From: JBBDIP01 sp964602455
GTDB lineage: Bacteria > Bacillota > Sulfobacillia > Fermentithermobacillales > Fermentithermobacillaceae
Assembly (NCBI GenBank): GCA_964602455.1
Contig: CAZRRG010000008.1
Location: 1 to 40,338, forward strand
Direction: 5' to 3'
Length of the DNA stretch: 40,338 nt
The number at the start of each line of letters is the position of its first letter. Position 1 is the stretch's first letter. The notes below the pieces were generated by a model. The model had not been told where the DNA came from. It did no database searches and was given only the letters and a program-made list of their open reading frames with translations. Of this stretch, positions 25,216 through 33,697 are shown one piece after another. The translations under genes and the position numbers were made by a program.

Positions 25216-26328
25216 ATGCGTATCAACACCAACATCAGTGCTCTGAACTCCTGGAAGAACCTTTCCGTAACCGGCAATCTAATGGCCAAGTCCCTCGAGA
25301 AACTCTCCTCGGGCTACCGGATCAACAGAGCCGCTGATGACGCGGCGGGACTCGCAATCTCGGAGAAGATGAAGGCCCAGATCAGCGGCCTCAAGCAGGC
25401 GGCCCGCAACGCCCAGGACGGCATTTCCCTCATCCAGACCGCAGAAGGCGCGCTGAACGAGAGCCATGCTATCCTGCAGCGTATGCGCGAGCTGGCTGTG
25501 CAGGCCGCAAACGGGACCAACGACCCGACGGACGTTGCCAAGATCCAGGAAGAGATCGCCAGCCTTATCGACGAGTTGGACGGCATCGCCGACAGGACCG
25601 AGTTCAACGGGCAGAAGCTCATTAACGGTAACCTCGGAGCGACCACGGCTAACGTTGGCAGCGCCTTGACCGGCGGCGTTGGCTCTGTCCTCAAGGTAGT
25701 CGATGTCACAGGAGCCAAGGTCGGAGTCGGGTACGCGGTCACCACAGACGATGCCTCCATCACCCTGACGAGCGCGGACGGCCTGCTCACCCAGACCATC
25801 AACGTCGCCGACACGGAATCGGTCGCGGTGGGCACCAGGTTCCACTTCGACAAGCTCGGAGTCACTCTAGAAGCGGTGGCCACCGACATCGCCGATTTGG
25901 CGGCCAACAACACGTTTGACGTCACCGCCAACGGCATAGGCTTCCAGATCGGCGCCAACGTAGGCCAGCAGTTGGCCGTGTCCATCAGCGCAATGGACGC
26001 CGGCGCCCTCGGAGTGGATGTCGTCGACGTAACCACCTGGGGCGGCACAGATTTCGACACCCAGCTAGCCCTGATCGACGACGCGATCTCAAAGGTCTCG
26101 TCCGAAAGGTCCAAACTCGGCGCCTGGCAGAACAGGCTCGAGCACACAATTAACAACCTGCAGACGGCCGACGAGAACCTGACCGCTGCTGAGTCCCGAA
26201 TCAGAGACGTCGACATGGCGCTGGAGATGGCCACCTTCACGCGGCACCAGATCCTGCAGCAGGCCGGTACCGCGATGCTAGCCCAGGCCAACGTCAGCAC
26301 CCAGTCGGTCCTGAAGCTGCTCGGCTAG
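25216..26328 (+). CDS. hag: Flagellin
   Basis: 370-residue filament subunit. The N-terminal D0/D1 region is highly typical: MRINTNISALNSWKNL, LEKLSSGYRINRAADDAAGL and NAQDGISLIQTAEGAL. The C-terminal D1/D0 ends with NLTAAESRIRDVDMALEM and ILQQAGTAMLAQANVSTQSVL. The variable centre (about 145-290) is short, Thr/Val/Ala-rich and probably surface exposed. ATG 25216 gives the canonical N-terminus; the upstream open frame is leader. The ggagg lies about 12 bases from the ATG, a little long. The 177-base leader is structured and carries apparent CsrA sites. A GACGATAA (25089-25096) resembles a sigma-28 -10 box but lacks a matching -35. No other flagellar gene is in the window. Confidence 0.97.
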   Translation: MRINTNISALNSWKNLSVTGNLMAKSLEKLSSGYRINRAADDAAGLAISEKMKAQISGLKQAARNAQDGISLIQTAEGALNESHAILQRMRELAVQAANGTNDPTDVAKIQEEIASLIDELDGIADRTEFNGQKLINGNLGATTANVGSALTGGVGSVLKVVDVTGAKVGVGYAVTTDDASITLTSADGLLTQTINVADTESVAVGTRFHFDKLGVTLEAVATDIADLAANNTFDVTANGIGFQIGANVGQQLAVSISAMDAGALGVDVVDVTTWGGTDFDTQLALIDDAISKVSSERSKLGAWQNRLEHTINNLQTADENLTAAESRIRDVDMALEMATFTRHQILQQAGTAMLAQANVSTQSVLKLLG

Positions 26329-26380
26329 TCAGCGACTGCAGCAACCTAGCATCCGATAACCGAACCGCTACGGATGAAAC

Positions 26381-26406
26381 GCCGGGGTCCCGAAAGGGGC
26401 CCCGGC
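26381..26406 (+). terminator. Hairpin downstream of flagellin
   Basis: 11-bp stem (26381-26391 with 26396-26406, including one G-T pair) closed by a GAAA tetraloop. Very stable, but only a weak T-rich tail (tccgttc) follows, so it may end or protect the flagellin mRNA. Confidence 0.6.
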
Positions 26407-26429
26407 TCCGTTCATGCACGTCTGCGCCG

Positions 26430-26480
26430 GCGGTTCGCCTTCGCGAATCTCTGGCGCGTTCGCTTCGCGGCGCGCTAGTT
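26430..26480. repeat. Partial third copy of the palindromic repeat
   Basis: About 50 bases, roughly 90% identical to 18428-18479 (shared cores tcgcgaatct, ggcgcgttcgct and gcggcgcgctagt). The 3' half of the element is missing. Located between the flagellin hairpin and the peptide transporter promoter. Confidence 0.75.
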
Positions 26481-26507
26481 ACCAATGCATAACAATCCAC
26501 TTTTGTG

Positions 26508-26536
26508 TTTACCGCAATCGCATAAAGTGCTAGACT
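26508..26536 (+). promoter_or_regulatory. Candidate promoter of the peptide transporter operon
   Basis: TTTACC (26508-26513), 17-base spacer, TAGACT (26531-26536), about 60 bases before the substrate-binding protein start. The same hexamer pair is found before the acetate-CoA ligase gene. Confidence 0.45.
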
Positions 26537-26596
26537 TACGGAAGCGCAACGGAATCTTTGCAAACTCAGCAAACGAGCCCGGGAGGAGGAACCCTA

Positions 26597-28216
26597 GTGC
26601 GAAAGACATATGCCGTGATCGCGGTCGCGCTGCTGGCGCTTGCTTTGTTCGCCACAGCGTGCGGTCCGGCCGCCGGAGGGAAAGAAGTCACCAACACGCC
26701 AACTAAGGGCGGCACCATAACCTTCGGCATGACCGGTAACCCCGTTATCTTCAACCCCATCCTATCGACCGACGTTCCCTCGAGCCAGGTCATCGGCCGC
26801 GTATACAGCGGTCTGGTGAGAGTAAACGAGAACCTTGAGATGGTCGGAGACCTGGCGGAAAAGTGGGAGTTCTCTCCCGACGGCCTCACCTGGACCTTCA
26901 CCCTCAAGAAGAACGTTTTCTGGCACGACGGTGAGAAGTTCACTTCCGCCGACGTCAAGTACACCTACGATGCGATTAAGCACGAGGACTACACCGGCGT
27001 GCGGAAGACCGACTTCAAGCCGATCGACAGCATCGAGACTCCTGACGAGTATACAGTAGTGCTCAAGCTGAAGGAGCCCTACGCGCCTCTACTCACAAAA
27101 CTCAACATCGGCATCCTGCCGAAGCACGTGTTCGAGAGCACCCCGATCGCTCAGATGAAGGAACACCCGGCTAACATGCAGCCCATCGGAACCGGCCCAT
27201 ACACCTACGTTGAGTGGCAGAAAGACCAGTACATCCTGCTGAAAGCTTTCGATAAGTACTACGGCGAAGGCCCGTACATTGAGCAGGTGATCTGGAAGTT
27301 CTACGGCGACAACCAGGTAATGCTGGCCGCTCTCGAGAAGGGCGATATCGATTACATGGGCACTATCCCGCCCGACGACATCGAGAGAGTAACCCAGTCC
27401 CTTAAGGACAAGTACGAGTTCAAGCCCATTCCCCAGAACGGGTACACATACATCGGACTTAAACAGATCCACCCGATCCTGTCCGACAAGCTGGTACGGC
27501 AGGCTCTGATGTACGGAGCCAACCGCCAACAGATAGTGGACGACGTCCTTCAGGGTTACGGCGAGGTCATGAACGCCAACCTTCCGTCGGTATCATGGGC
27601 CTACGCGGGACCTGAGCTGAACGAGTACAAGTATGATCCCGAGAAGGCAAAGTCGCTTCTGGAGCAGGCCGGTTGGAAAGTGGGAGCCGACGGCATTCGC
27701 GAAAAGAACGGCAAGAAGCTGAGTTTCAAACTCCTCACGTCCACCGGAAACAAGATCCTGGAAGCCGCTCTGCTCATCATCCAGAAGAACTGGAAGGACA
27801 TCGGCGTCGACTGCCAGGTAGAGTACATCGAGTGGTCGGTGCTGGTATCCCAGTACCTGGACAAGGCGCAGTTTGAGGCTTACGCTCTCGGCTGGTCCCT
27901 TGGCGTCGACCCTGACTTCTACCTGTATTTCCATTCATCCGCGGCCGTTGACGAGACCGGTATGCTGGTCGGCTTCAACGACGTCGAGTTCAAGAACGAA
28001 GAGCTTGACGCCCTCCTGGAGCAGGGACGGACTGAGATGGACAAGGAAGCCCGCAAGCAGATCTACATCGAGGCTCAGAAGATCGTGAACGAGGAGCTTC
28101 CCTACGTCTTCCTGTATGCCAACAATGCCCCTGCGGCCATGAGCAAGAAGATCAAGGGTGTCACGTGGTCACCCACCGGACCCATCTATCCGGAGAAGTG
28201 GTACGTGGCTGAGTAA
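26597..28216 (+). CDS. dppA: Peptide ABC transporter substrate-binding lipoprotein
   Basis: 539-residue SBP_bac_5 family protein that captures di- or oligopeptides outside the membrane. It begins with a lipoprotein signal peptide (VRKTYAVIAVALLALALFATAC, lipobox ATAC, so Cys about 22 is lipidated). The mature protein shows TFTLKKNVFWHDGEKFTSADV, a family hallmark, and the IGTGPYTYVEW region. GTG 26597 has ggaggagg 7 bases upstream; the longer in-frame ATG at 26558 precedes that ribosome site and is unlikely. First gene of a five-gene operon; a strong hairpin separates it from the permeases. The substrate could also be nickel or a sugar oligomer in this family, but dppD/dppF-type ATPases support peptides. 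Confidence 0.92.
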   Translation: MRKTYAVIAVALLALALFATACGPAAGGKEVTNTPTKGGTITFGMTGNPVIFNPILSTDVPSSQVIGRVYSGLVRVNENLEMVGDLAEKWEFSPDGLTWTFTLKKNVFWHDGEKFTSADVKYTYDAIKHEDYTGVRKTDFKPIDSIETPDEYTVVLKLKEPYAPLLTKLNIGILPKHVFESTPIAQMKEHPANMQPIGTGPYTYVEWQKDQYILLKAFDKYYGEGPYIEQVIWKFYGDNQVMLAALEKGDIDYMGTIPPDDIERVTQSLKDKYEFKPIPQNGYTYIGLKQIHPILSDKLVRQALMYGANRQQIVDDVLQGYGEVMNANLPSVSWAYAGPELNEYKYDPEKAKSLLEQAGWKVGADGIREKNGKKLSFKLLTSTGNKILEAALLIIQKNWKDIGVDCQVEYIEWSVLVSQYLDKAQFEAYALGWSLGVDPDFYLYFHSSAAVDETGMLVGFNDVEFKNEELDALLEQGRTEMDKEARKQIYIEAQKIVNEELPYVFLYANNAPAAMSKKIKGVTWSPTGPIYPEKWYVAE

Positions 28217-28261
28217 GAAGGAAGACTGCGTTAGGCGCTGAAAAGCGTCCTAGGCAGAGTT

Positions 28262-28301
28262 GTCCGGACCGGACACGGGGAAGCCCCTGCCCGGTCCGGA
28301 C
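28262..28301 (+). terminator. Intercistronic hairpin between binding protein and permease genes
   Basis: Perfect 11-bp stem (28262-28272 with 28291-28301) topped by a second small stem gggg/cccc. Short T run after it. Likely a partial terminator or 3' stability element that raises binding-protein level relative to the membrane components. Confidence 0.65.
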
Positions 28302-28320
28302 TTTGAGGGAGAGAGCGCTG

Positions 28321-29292
28321 GTGTCCAGCTACTTGGCTCGACGATTCCTACAGATGTTGCCTCTCTTGATCGGGATCTCGATCATAAACTTTGCGATCAT
28401 GCATCTAGCTCCGGGAGATCCGGTCAATCTGCTCACTGAGCGAAACGCGACGGCGGAGGACCGGGCGCGCATCCGGGCCATATACGGGCTGGACGATCCC
28501 ATCTACGTGCAATACTTTCGCTGGCTGACTCAGATCTTGCGCGGAGACTTCGGCAAATCATTCGTCGACGGGCAACCTGTCATCAAATCAATACTTGAAC
28601 GCTTGCCGTACACGATCTACCTAAACCTGGTGACGATACTCATCATCTACGCCATCGCCATCCCTGTAGGCATTTTGTCGGCCCTCAAACAGTACTCCTG
28701 GTTCGATCACGCGGTAACTTTCATGGCGTTCATCGGCCAAGCGATGCCGGCGTTCTTCTTCGGACTCCTGCTAATCTATGCATTTGGGCTGAAGCTAGAC
28801 TGGCTGCCGATCGCGGGAATCGGCACCATCGGCGTGAACGTCCGCACCGCGGGCTTTTGGCCTACCGTCCTTGACCGAACCAAGTACATCATCATGCCCG
28901 CCATCGTAGTATCCTTCGGCAGCATCGCCAGCGTGGCCAGGTACATGAGGTCGAGCATGCTGGAAGTCATACGCCAGGACTACGTGCGCACGGCAAGAGC
29001 GAAGGGACTTCCCGAAAAGATAGTCACCGTGAAGCACGCTCTCCGCAACGCGCTCTTGCCGATCGTAACGCTTGTAGGTGGCGAGCTGCCGGCCCTGTTT
29101 GGCGGCCTCGTGGTTATCGAGTCGATCTTCTCCTGGCCGGGAGTCGGCCTGCTCTCGATGAGGGCCATCTTCCAGAGGGACTACCAGATAGTCATGGCAA
29201 TGAACATGTTAGGGGCTACTCTCATGGTGTTGGGAAACCTTCTCGCCGACATCCTCTACGTAGTGGTAGACCCCAGGATCAAGTACTCGTAA
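28321..29292 (+). CDS. dppB: Peptide ABC transporter permease, DppB type
   Basis: 323 residues, six transmembrane segments (first ARRFLQMLPLLIGISIINFA). It has the DppB/OppB signatures HLAPGDPVN and YGLDDPIYVQYFRWL, and the cytoplasmic coupling motif EVIRQDYVRTARAKGLPE, which contacts the ATPases. Start GTG 28321 (MSSYLARRF) has gagag/ggag 5-8 bases upstream; TTG 28303 would precede the ribosome site. Followed by dppC after 15 bases. Confidence 0.94.
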   Translation: MSSYLARRFLQMLPLLIGISIINFAIMHLAPGDPVNLLTERNATAEDRARIRAIYGLDDPIYVQYFRWLTQILRGDFGKSFVDGQPVIKSILERLPYTIYLNLVTILIIYAIAIPVGILSALKQYSWFDHAVTFMAFIGQAMPAFFFGLLLIYAFGLKLDWLPIAGIGTIGVNVRTAGFWPTVLDRTKYIIMPAIVVSFGSIASVARYMRSSMLEVIRQDYVRTARAKGLPEKIVTVKHALRNALLPIVTLVGGELPALFGGLVVIESIFSWPGVGLLSMRAIFQRDYQIVMAMNMLGATLMVLGNLLADILYVVVDPRIKYS

Positions 29293-29307
29293 GGGGGGCG
29301 CCACAGA

Positions 29308-30213
29308 GTGTCCGAAGACTACATCCAGGCGCCCGCGGAGAACGTAGGCGGAGAAGCGCTCACTCCCAAGACCGAAAGCTACGCTCGAATGGTCTGGCGC
29401 AGATTCAGGAAGCACAAGTTGGCTATGCTGGGCCTTTGCATTCTCATTTTTATGTACACCATCGCTATCCTGGCGCCGGTCCTAGCGACCCATGACTACC
29501 AGGACGTAGACCCGCCCAACAAGCTGCTGCCTCCGTCGAAGGAACACTGGATGGGCACCGATAACATCGGACGCGACGTGTACAGCCGTATCCTGTGGGG
29601 CGCTCGTATCAGCCTCTCGGTTGGATTTGTCGCGGCCGGCGTCTCAGTGTTGCTGGGCACTGTGATGGGATCGGTCGCGGGCTACTTCGGCGGCAGGGTC
29701 GACAACCTGCTTATGCGCGCCACCGAGATAGTCATGGCGTTCCCGACGTTCTTCCTGCTCCTCACGATCATCAGCATCGTGGAGCGGAGCATTTTCAACA
29801 TCATGCTGGTAATCGGAGTCACGTCCTGGCCGGGCCTGGCGCGAATGGTGCGGGGCCAGATCCTCTCCCTCAGGGAGCAGGAGTTCGTTGAGTCGGCAAG
29901 AGCCTTGGGGGCCAGCGACGCGCGGATCATCTTCCGCCACATTCTGCCCAACGCGATGGCCCCTGTGATTGTGTCGGCCACTTTGCGGATAAGCGGGGCG
30001 ATCCTTGCGGAGTCGAGCCTGTCGTTCCTCGGAATCGGCGTGCAGGAACCGTTCCCCAGTTGGGGAAGCATCATCAATACAGGTCGCTACTACCTCCTGC
30101 AGGCGCCGCACCTTATGATCTTCCCAGGCCTGTTCATATTCCTGACAGTGCTTTCGTTCAACTACGTGGGCGACGGGCTGCGAGACGCCCTTGACCCGCG
30201 GCTAAAGGATTAG
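29308..30213 (+). CDS. dppC: Peptide ABC transporter permease, DppC type
   Basis: 301 residues with an N-terminal soluble stretch (about 1-35), then six transmembrane helices. Typical features: WMGTDNIGRDVYSRILWGARI, the extracytoplasmic loop and first permease motif. The coupling (EAA-like) motif EQEFVESARALGASDARII and the C-terminal FNYVGDGLRDALDPRLKD are also present. GTG 29308 with ggggggc upstream. Forms the membrane channel with DppB. Confidence 0.94.
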   Translation: MSEDYIQAPAENVGGEALTPKTESYARMVWRRFRKHKLAMLGLCILIFMYTIAILAPVLATHDYQDVDPPNKLLPPSKEHWMGTDNIGRDVYSRILWGARISLSVGFVAAGVSVLLGTVMGSVAGYFGGRVDNLLMRATEIVMAFPTFFLLLTIISIVERSIFNIMLVIGVTSWPGLARMVRGQILSLREQEFVESARALGASDARIIFRHILPNAMAPVIVSATLRISGAILAESSLSFLGIGVQEPFPSWGSIINTGRYYLLQAPHLMIFPGLFIFLTVLSFNYVGDGLRDALDPRLKD

Positions 30214-30228
30214 CGAAGGGAGGGCCGG

Positions 30229-31242
30229 ATGAACATGGACGCGTCTTATGAGGCACGCGAACCGCTCCTTGAGATTAGGGATCTGGAGACGGTCTTCTAC
30301 ACAAGCGACGGCAGAAACCCGGCGCTCCGCGGGGTCTCTTTGTCGATATACCCGGGGGAAACCCTGGGAGTCGTTGGCGAGTCGGGGTGCGGCAAGAGTG
30401 TCACGGCCTTCTCGGTGATGGGCCTCATCCCATGGCCGCCGGGTCGTATCGAGGCCGGAGAGATCATCTTTGAGGGAGAAGACCTCCTGAAGAAGAGTCC
30501 GGAGGAGATGCGGCGCCTTCGGGGAAGCAAGATGGGGATGATCTTCCAGGAGCCCATGACCAGCCTTAACCCTGTGTACACGATAGGCGACCAGATAAGC
30601 GAGGTACTGGAGTATCACAAGGGATACACGCGGGAGCAAGGTATGGCTCAGGCGGTGGAGCTCTTGCACTCTGTGGGTATACCCGAGCCCGGAAAGCGCG
30701 TGCGCCAGTATCCCCACGAGCTTTCAGGCGGCATGCGACAGAGAGTCATGATCGCGATGGCGCTAGCGTGCGCGCCGCGATTGCTGATCGCCGACGAGCC
30801 CACCACCGCGCTCGATGTTACGATTCAGGCGCAGATCCTTGAGGTCATGAAGTCCCTCCGGAAGAGCACCGGGACATCTATCATGCTGATCACCCACGAC
30901 CTGGGCGTCATTGCCGAGATGGCGGACCGGGTCGCCGTCATGTACATGGGCAAGGTAGTGGAAGAGGGGCTCAGCCTGGACATATTCCATCACCCGCGGC
31001 ACCCGTACACACACGGGCTCTTGAACTCGACCCCGCGGTTGGATAAGACGGTAGACCGGCTCCACGTGATTCCTGGCACAGTGCCGAACCCCATGTTCGC
31101 GCCTGCAGGCTGCAAGTTCAACAACAGGTGCCGGTTCGCGTCAGACCTATGCCACCGGACCGAGCCTGACATGACGGTCGTGCAGGGACTCCACAGAGTG
31201 CGCTGCCACCACCCGCTGGATGACCAAGGGAAGGTGATGTGA
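30229..31242 (+). CDS. dppD: Peptide ABC transporter ATP-binding protein, DppD type
   Basis: 337 residues. Walker A GESGCGKS (about 50-57), Q-loop FQEPMTSLNP, signature LSGGMRQR, Walker B LLIADEPTTALD, switch His in LITHDLG. The C-terminal oligopeptide-transporter region has GTVPNPMFAPAGCKFNNRC and further cysteines (C at FASDLCHR, VRCHHP), which in DppD/OppD can hold an iron-sulfur cluster. ATG 30229 follows gaagggagg. The next gene starts directly after. Confidence 0.95.
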   Translation: MNMDASYEAREPLLEIRDLETVFYTSDGRNPALRGVSLSIYPGETLGVVGESGCGKSVTAFSVMGLIPWPPGRIEAGEIIFEGEDLLKKSPEEMRRLRGSKMGMIFQEPMTSLNPVYTIGDQISEVLEYHKGYTREQGMAQAVELLHSVGIPEPGKRVRQYPHELSGGMRQRVMIAMALACAPRLLIADEPTTALDVTIQAQILEVMKSLRKSTGTSIMLITHDLGVIAEMADRVAVMYMGKVVEEGLSLDIFHHPRHPYTHGLLNSTPRLDKTVDRLHVIPGTVPNPMFAPAGCKFNNRCRFASDLCHRTEPDMTVVQGLHRVRCHHPLDDQGKVM

Positions 31243-31243
31243 C

Positions 31244-32209
31244 GTGGCAGAGTACCTCCTTGAGGTTGAGGATCTTAAGAAGTACTTCCCGATAAGGGGA
31301 GGAGGCTTTTCCAAGGTCAAGGCCTGGGCCAAGGCCGTGGACGGCGTGTCCTTCGGGATCTACCCCGGAGAAACCCTGGGCCTGGTGGGAGAGAGCGGTT
31401 GCGGCAAGACCACTACCGGCCGCTGCATCCTGCGCCTGATCGAACCGACCGGCGGCCGCGTGACCTTCGATGGCAAGGATGTCCTTTCCTGCGACCGCAA
31501 CGAGATGCGGAAACTCCGCCGTGAGATGCAGATCATATTCCAGGATCCCTATGGCTCCCTCAACGCGAGGATGACGGTAGGAGATATAGTCGGCGAAGGC
31601 CTTACGATACACGGCATCGCAAGCGGCAAGGAGCGGACGGCCAAAGTCGAGGAGCTGCTCGAGGTTGTCGGCCTGGCGCCCTATCACGCTCGCCGGTATC
31701 CCCACGAGTTCTCCGGCGGCCAAAGGCAGCGAATCGGCATAGCTCGGGCCCTGGCGCTGCAGCCCAAACTGGTGGTCTGCGACGAGCCGGTCTCGGCACT
31801 GGACGTGTCGATCCAGTCCCAGATACTGAACCTGCTATCTGACCTTCAGGACCAGTTCGGGCTGACGTACCTGTTCATCGCCCACAACCTGTCGGTGGTG
31901 CAACATATCTCGGATAGGGTAGGGGTCATGTACCTGGGGCGCATGGTCGAGCTTGCATCAAAGCACGATCTGTATAGTTCGCCGCTCCATCCCTACACCA
32001 TCGCCCTCTTGTCCGCTATCCCCATCCCTGACCCGGCTGTGAAGAAGCAGCGGATCGTGCTGGAGGGCGACGTGCCCAGCCCGCTGGACCCGCCGTCGGG
32101 ATGCACCTTCCATACCAGGTGCCCGCGGGCGGTCCAACAGTGCAGGGAAGAGAGGCCTTTGTGGCGCGAGGCGGAGCCCGGACACTTCGTGGCTTGCCAC
32201 CTGGCTTAG
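31244..32209 (+). CDS. dppF: Peptide ABC transporter ATP-binding protein, DppF type
   Basis: 321 residues. Walker A GESGCGKT (about 49-56), Q-loop FQDPYGSLNARM, signature FSGGQRQR, Walker B VVCDEPVSALD, switch His in FIAHNLS. C-terminal region SPLDPPSGCTFHTRCPRA plus later cysteines, a [4Fe-4S] type motif typical of DppF/OppF. GTG start lies one base after the dppD stop. Forms a heterodimeric motor with DppD. The miaB promoter lies just behind its stop. Confidence 0.95.
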   Translation: MAEYLLEVEDLKKYFPIRGGGFSKVKAWAKAVDGVSFGIYPGETLGLVGESGCGKTTTGRCILRLIEPTGGRVTFDGKDVLSCDRNEMRKLRREMQIIFQDPYGSLNARMTVGDIVGEGLTIHGIASGKERTAKVEELLEVVGLAPYHARRYPHEFSGGQRQRIGIARALALQPKLVVCDEPVSALDVSIQSQILNLLSDLQDQFGLTYLFIAHNLSVVQHISDRVGVMYLGRMVELASKHDLYSSPLHPYTIALLSAIPIPDPAVKKQRIVLEGDVPSPLDPPSGCTFHTRCPRAVQQCREERPLWREAEPGHFVACHLA

Positions 32210-32228
32210 GGTTCGGGACAGCCTCAGG

Positions 32229-32234
32229 TATAAT
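32229..32234 (+). promoter_or_regulatory. Candidate -10 box of the miaB-mutS-mutL-miaA operon
   Basis: Perfect TATAAT in the 63-base gap between dppF and miaB. The best -35 (ttaggg, 32206-32211, 17-base spacing) matches only half of the consensus. Separates this repair and tRNA modification operon from the transporter. Confidence 0.5.
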
Positions 32235-32272
32235 ATGACCTGTAGGCAAGAGGTTCCCACAACATCCAGGCG

Positions 32273-33697
32273 GTGAAGCGCGTTTTGCCCTTAACCTACT
32301 ACATTGAGACTTTCGGCTGCCAGATGAACGAGAGGGACTCCGAGACCATCGCAGCCCTGCTTGAGCGCGACGGCATGCAGGAGTCCGACGACCCCAAGAA
32401 AGCCGATGTCATCATCCTCAACACCTGCGCGGTGCGGGAGACCGCTGAAAGCAAGGTATGGTCCCGCCTTGGAAGGCTATACGCCTGGCGCAGGGGCGAG
32501 GAGAAGATGCCGGTCATGGTGCTGTCGGGATGCATGGCCCAGATCCCCGAAAACCTCCTGCGTCTCAGGCAGAGAGCGCCCTTTGTGCAGGTGGTAGCAG
32601 GCCCCGGCAACATCCACAAGATACCTGAGATGGTAAAGGAGGCGCTCACCGCGCAAGCCATTAGGCAAGGCCCGGAGCCGCCTGCACTGAGGCAGACCGC
32701 GGCGGTCACTCCTCCCAGGGTAGGCGCAAAGCGGGACGAGTCAACGCAAGTGTTGCCCGAGGGCCTGCCGAGGAGGAACATCCCCGGAGTCTCGGCCTAT
32801 GTCACCATCATGTATGGGTGCGACAACTTCTGCTCCTATTGCGTGGTCCCCTATGTGCGAGGGCCCCAGGTGTCCAGGCCGAGAGATGCCATACGGGACG
32901 AGGTGGCCGGCCTGGTCCGGCGGAGCTACAAGGAGATCACCCTCCTTGGCCAAAACGTGAACGCCTGGGGGATGGACCTTCCGGAAAAGGAGTCCTTTGC
33001 TGACCTCTTGCGGGATCTAAACCGAACTCCGGAGCTCTCCAGGATAAGGTACTTCACCTCGCATCCCCGCGACTTCACCAGAGAGATGGTGGACGCGGTC
33101 AGGGACTGCGACAAGGTTTGCGAGCACTTCCACCTTCCGCTCCAGTCCGGATCAGGAAGGATCCTGAAACTCATGAACAGGGGCTACAGCCCCGAACAGT
33201 ACCTGGACCTCCTCGCATACGTGAAAGAGGCCGTGCCGAAAAGCGGCGTAACCACTGACATCATAGTGGGCTTCCCGGGCGAGACCGAAGAAGACTTCAA
33301 GGAGACCTTGGACGTGGTCAGAAGGGCCCGGTTCGACGGCGCCTTCACTTTCATCTTCTCTCCGAGAAAGGGCACGGCTGCCGCCAAGATGAAGGGGCAG
33401 ATCCCGCGGGCGGAGAAGTCCAGGCGTATGCAGGCCCTGGTTGACTTGCAGTCGGAGATTACCCGGGAGATCAACAAGGCGCTCCTTGGAGAGGTGTTTG
33501 AGATCCTTGTGGAATCAGCCGACCCCGAGGTGCCGGGCGCTGTCCGCGGAAGGACGCGGTCGGGGAAGATGGTCGTAGCCCTTGCCGGCGCCTCTTCCGA
33601 CGTCCAAGCAGCTCCGCTTCCGGTACCGGGCGACCTGGTGAAGGTGCGCATCGAGGAAGCGGGTACCTGGTACCTGAAAGGTCCGGTGGTCCAGTGA
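32273..33697 (+). CDS. miaB: tRNA-2-methylthio-N6-dimethylallyladenosine synthase MiaB
   Basis: 474-residue radical SAM methylthiotransferase acting on i6A37 of tRNA; the i6A is made by MiaA (38183). The UPF0004 domain has IETFGCQMNERDSE, NTCAVRETAE and LSGCMAQ. The radical SAM motif CDNFCSYC is followed by VVPYVRG, with LGQNVNAWG further on, and a C-terminal TRAM domain begins near 400. The LGQNVNAWG and VPYVRG signatures distinguish it from RimO. GTG 32273 is listed; TTG 32285 (MPLTYYIETFG) is an equally plausible start judged by ribosome-site spacing. Stop overlaps mutS (GTGA). Confidence 0.95.
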   Translation: MKRVLPLTYYIETFGCQMNERDSETIAALLERDGMQESDDPKKADVIILNTCAVRETAESKVWSRLGRLYAWRRGEEKMPVMVLSGCMAQIPENLLRLRQRAPFVQVVAGPGNIHKIPEMVKEALTAQAIRQGPEPPALRQTAAVTPPRVGAKRDESTQVLPEGLPRRNIPGVSAYVTIMYGCDNFCSYCVVPYVRGPQVSRPRDAIRDEVAGLVRRSYKEITLLGQNVNAWGMDLPEKESFADLLRDLNRTPELSRIRYFTSHPRDFTREMVDAVRDCDKVCEHFHLPLQSGSGRILKLMNRGYSPEQYLDLLAYVKEAVPKSGVTTDIIVGFPGETEEDFKETLDVVRRARFDGAFTFIFSPRKGTAAAKMKGQIPRAEKSRRMQALVDLQSEITREINKALLGEVFEILVESADPEVPGAVRGRTRSGKMVVALAGASSDVQAAPLPVPGDLVKVRIEEAGTWYLKGPVVQ

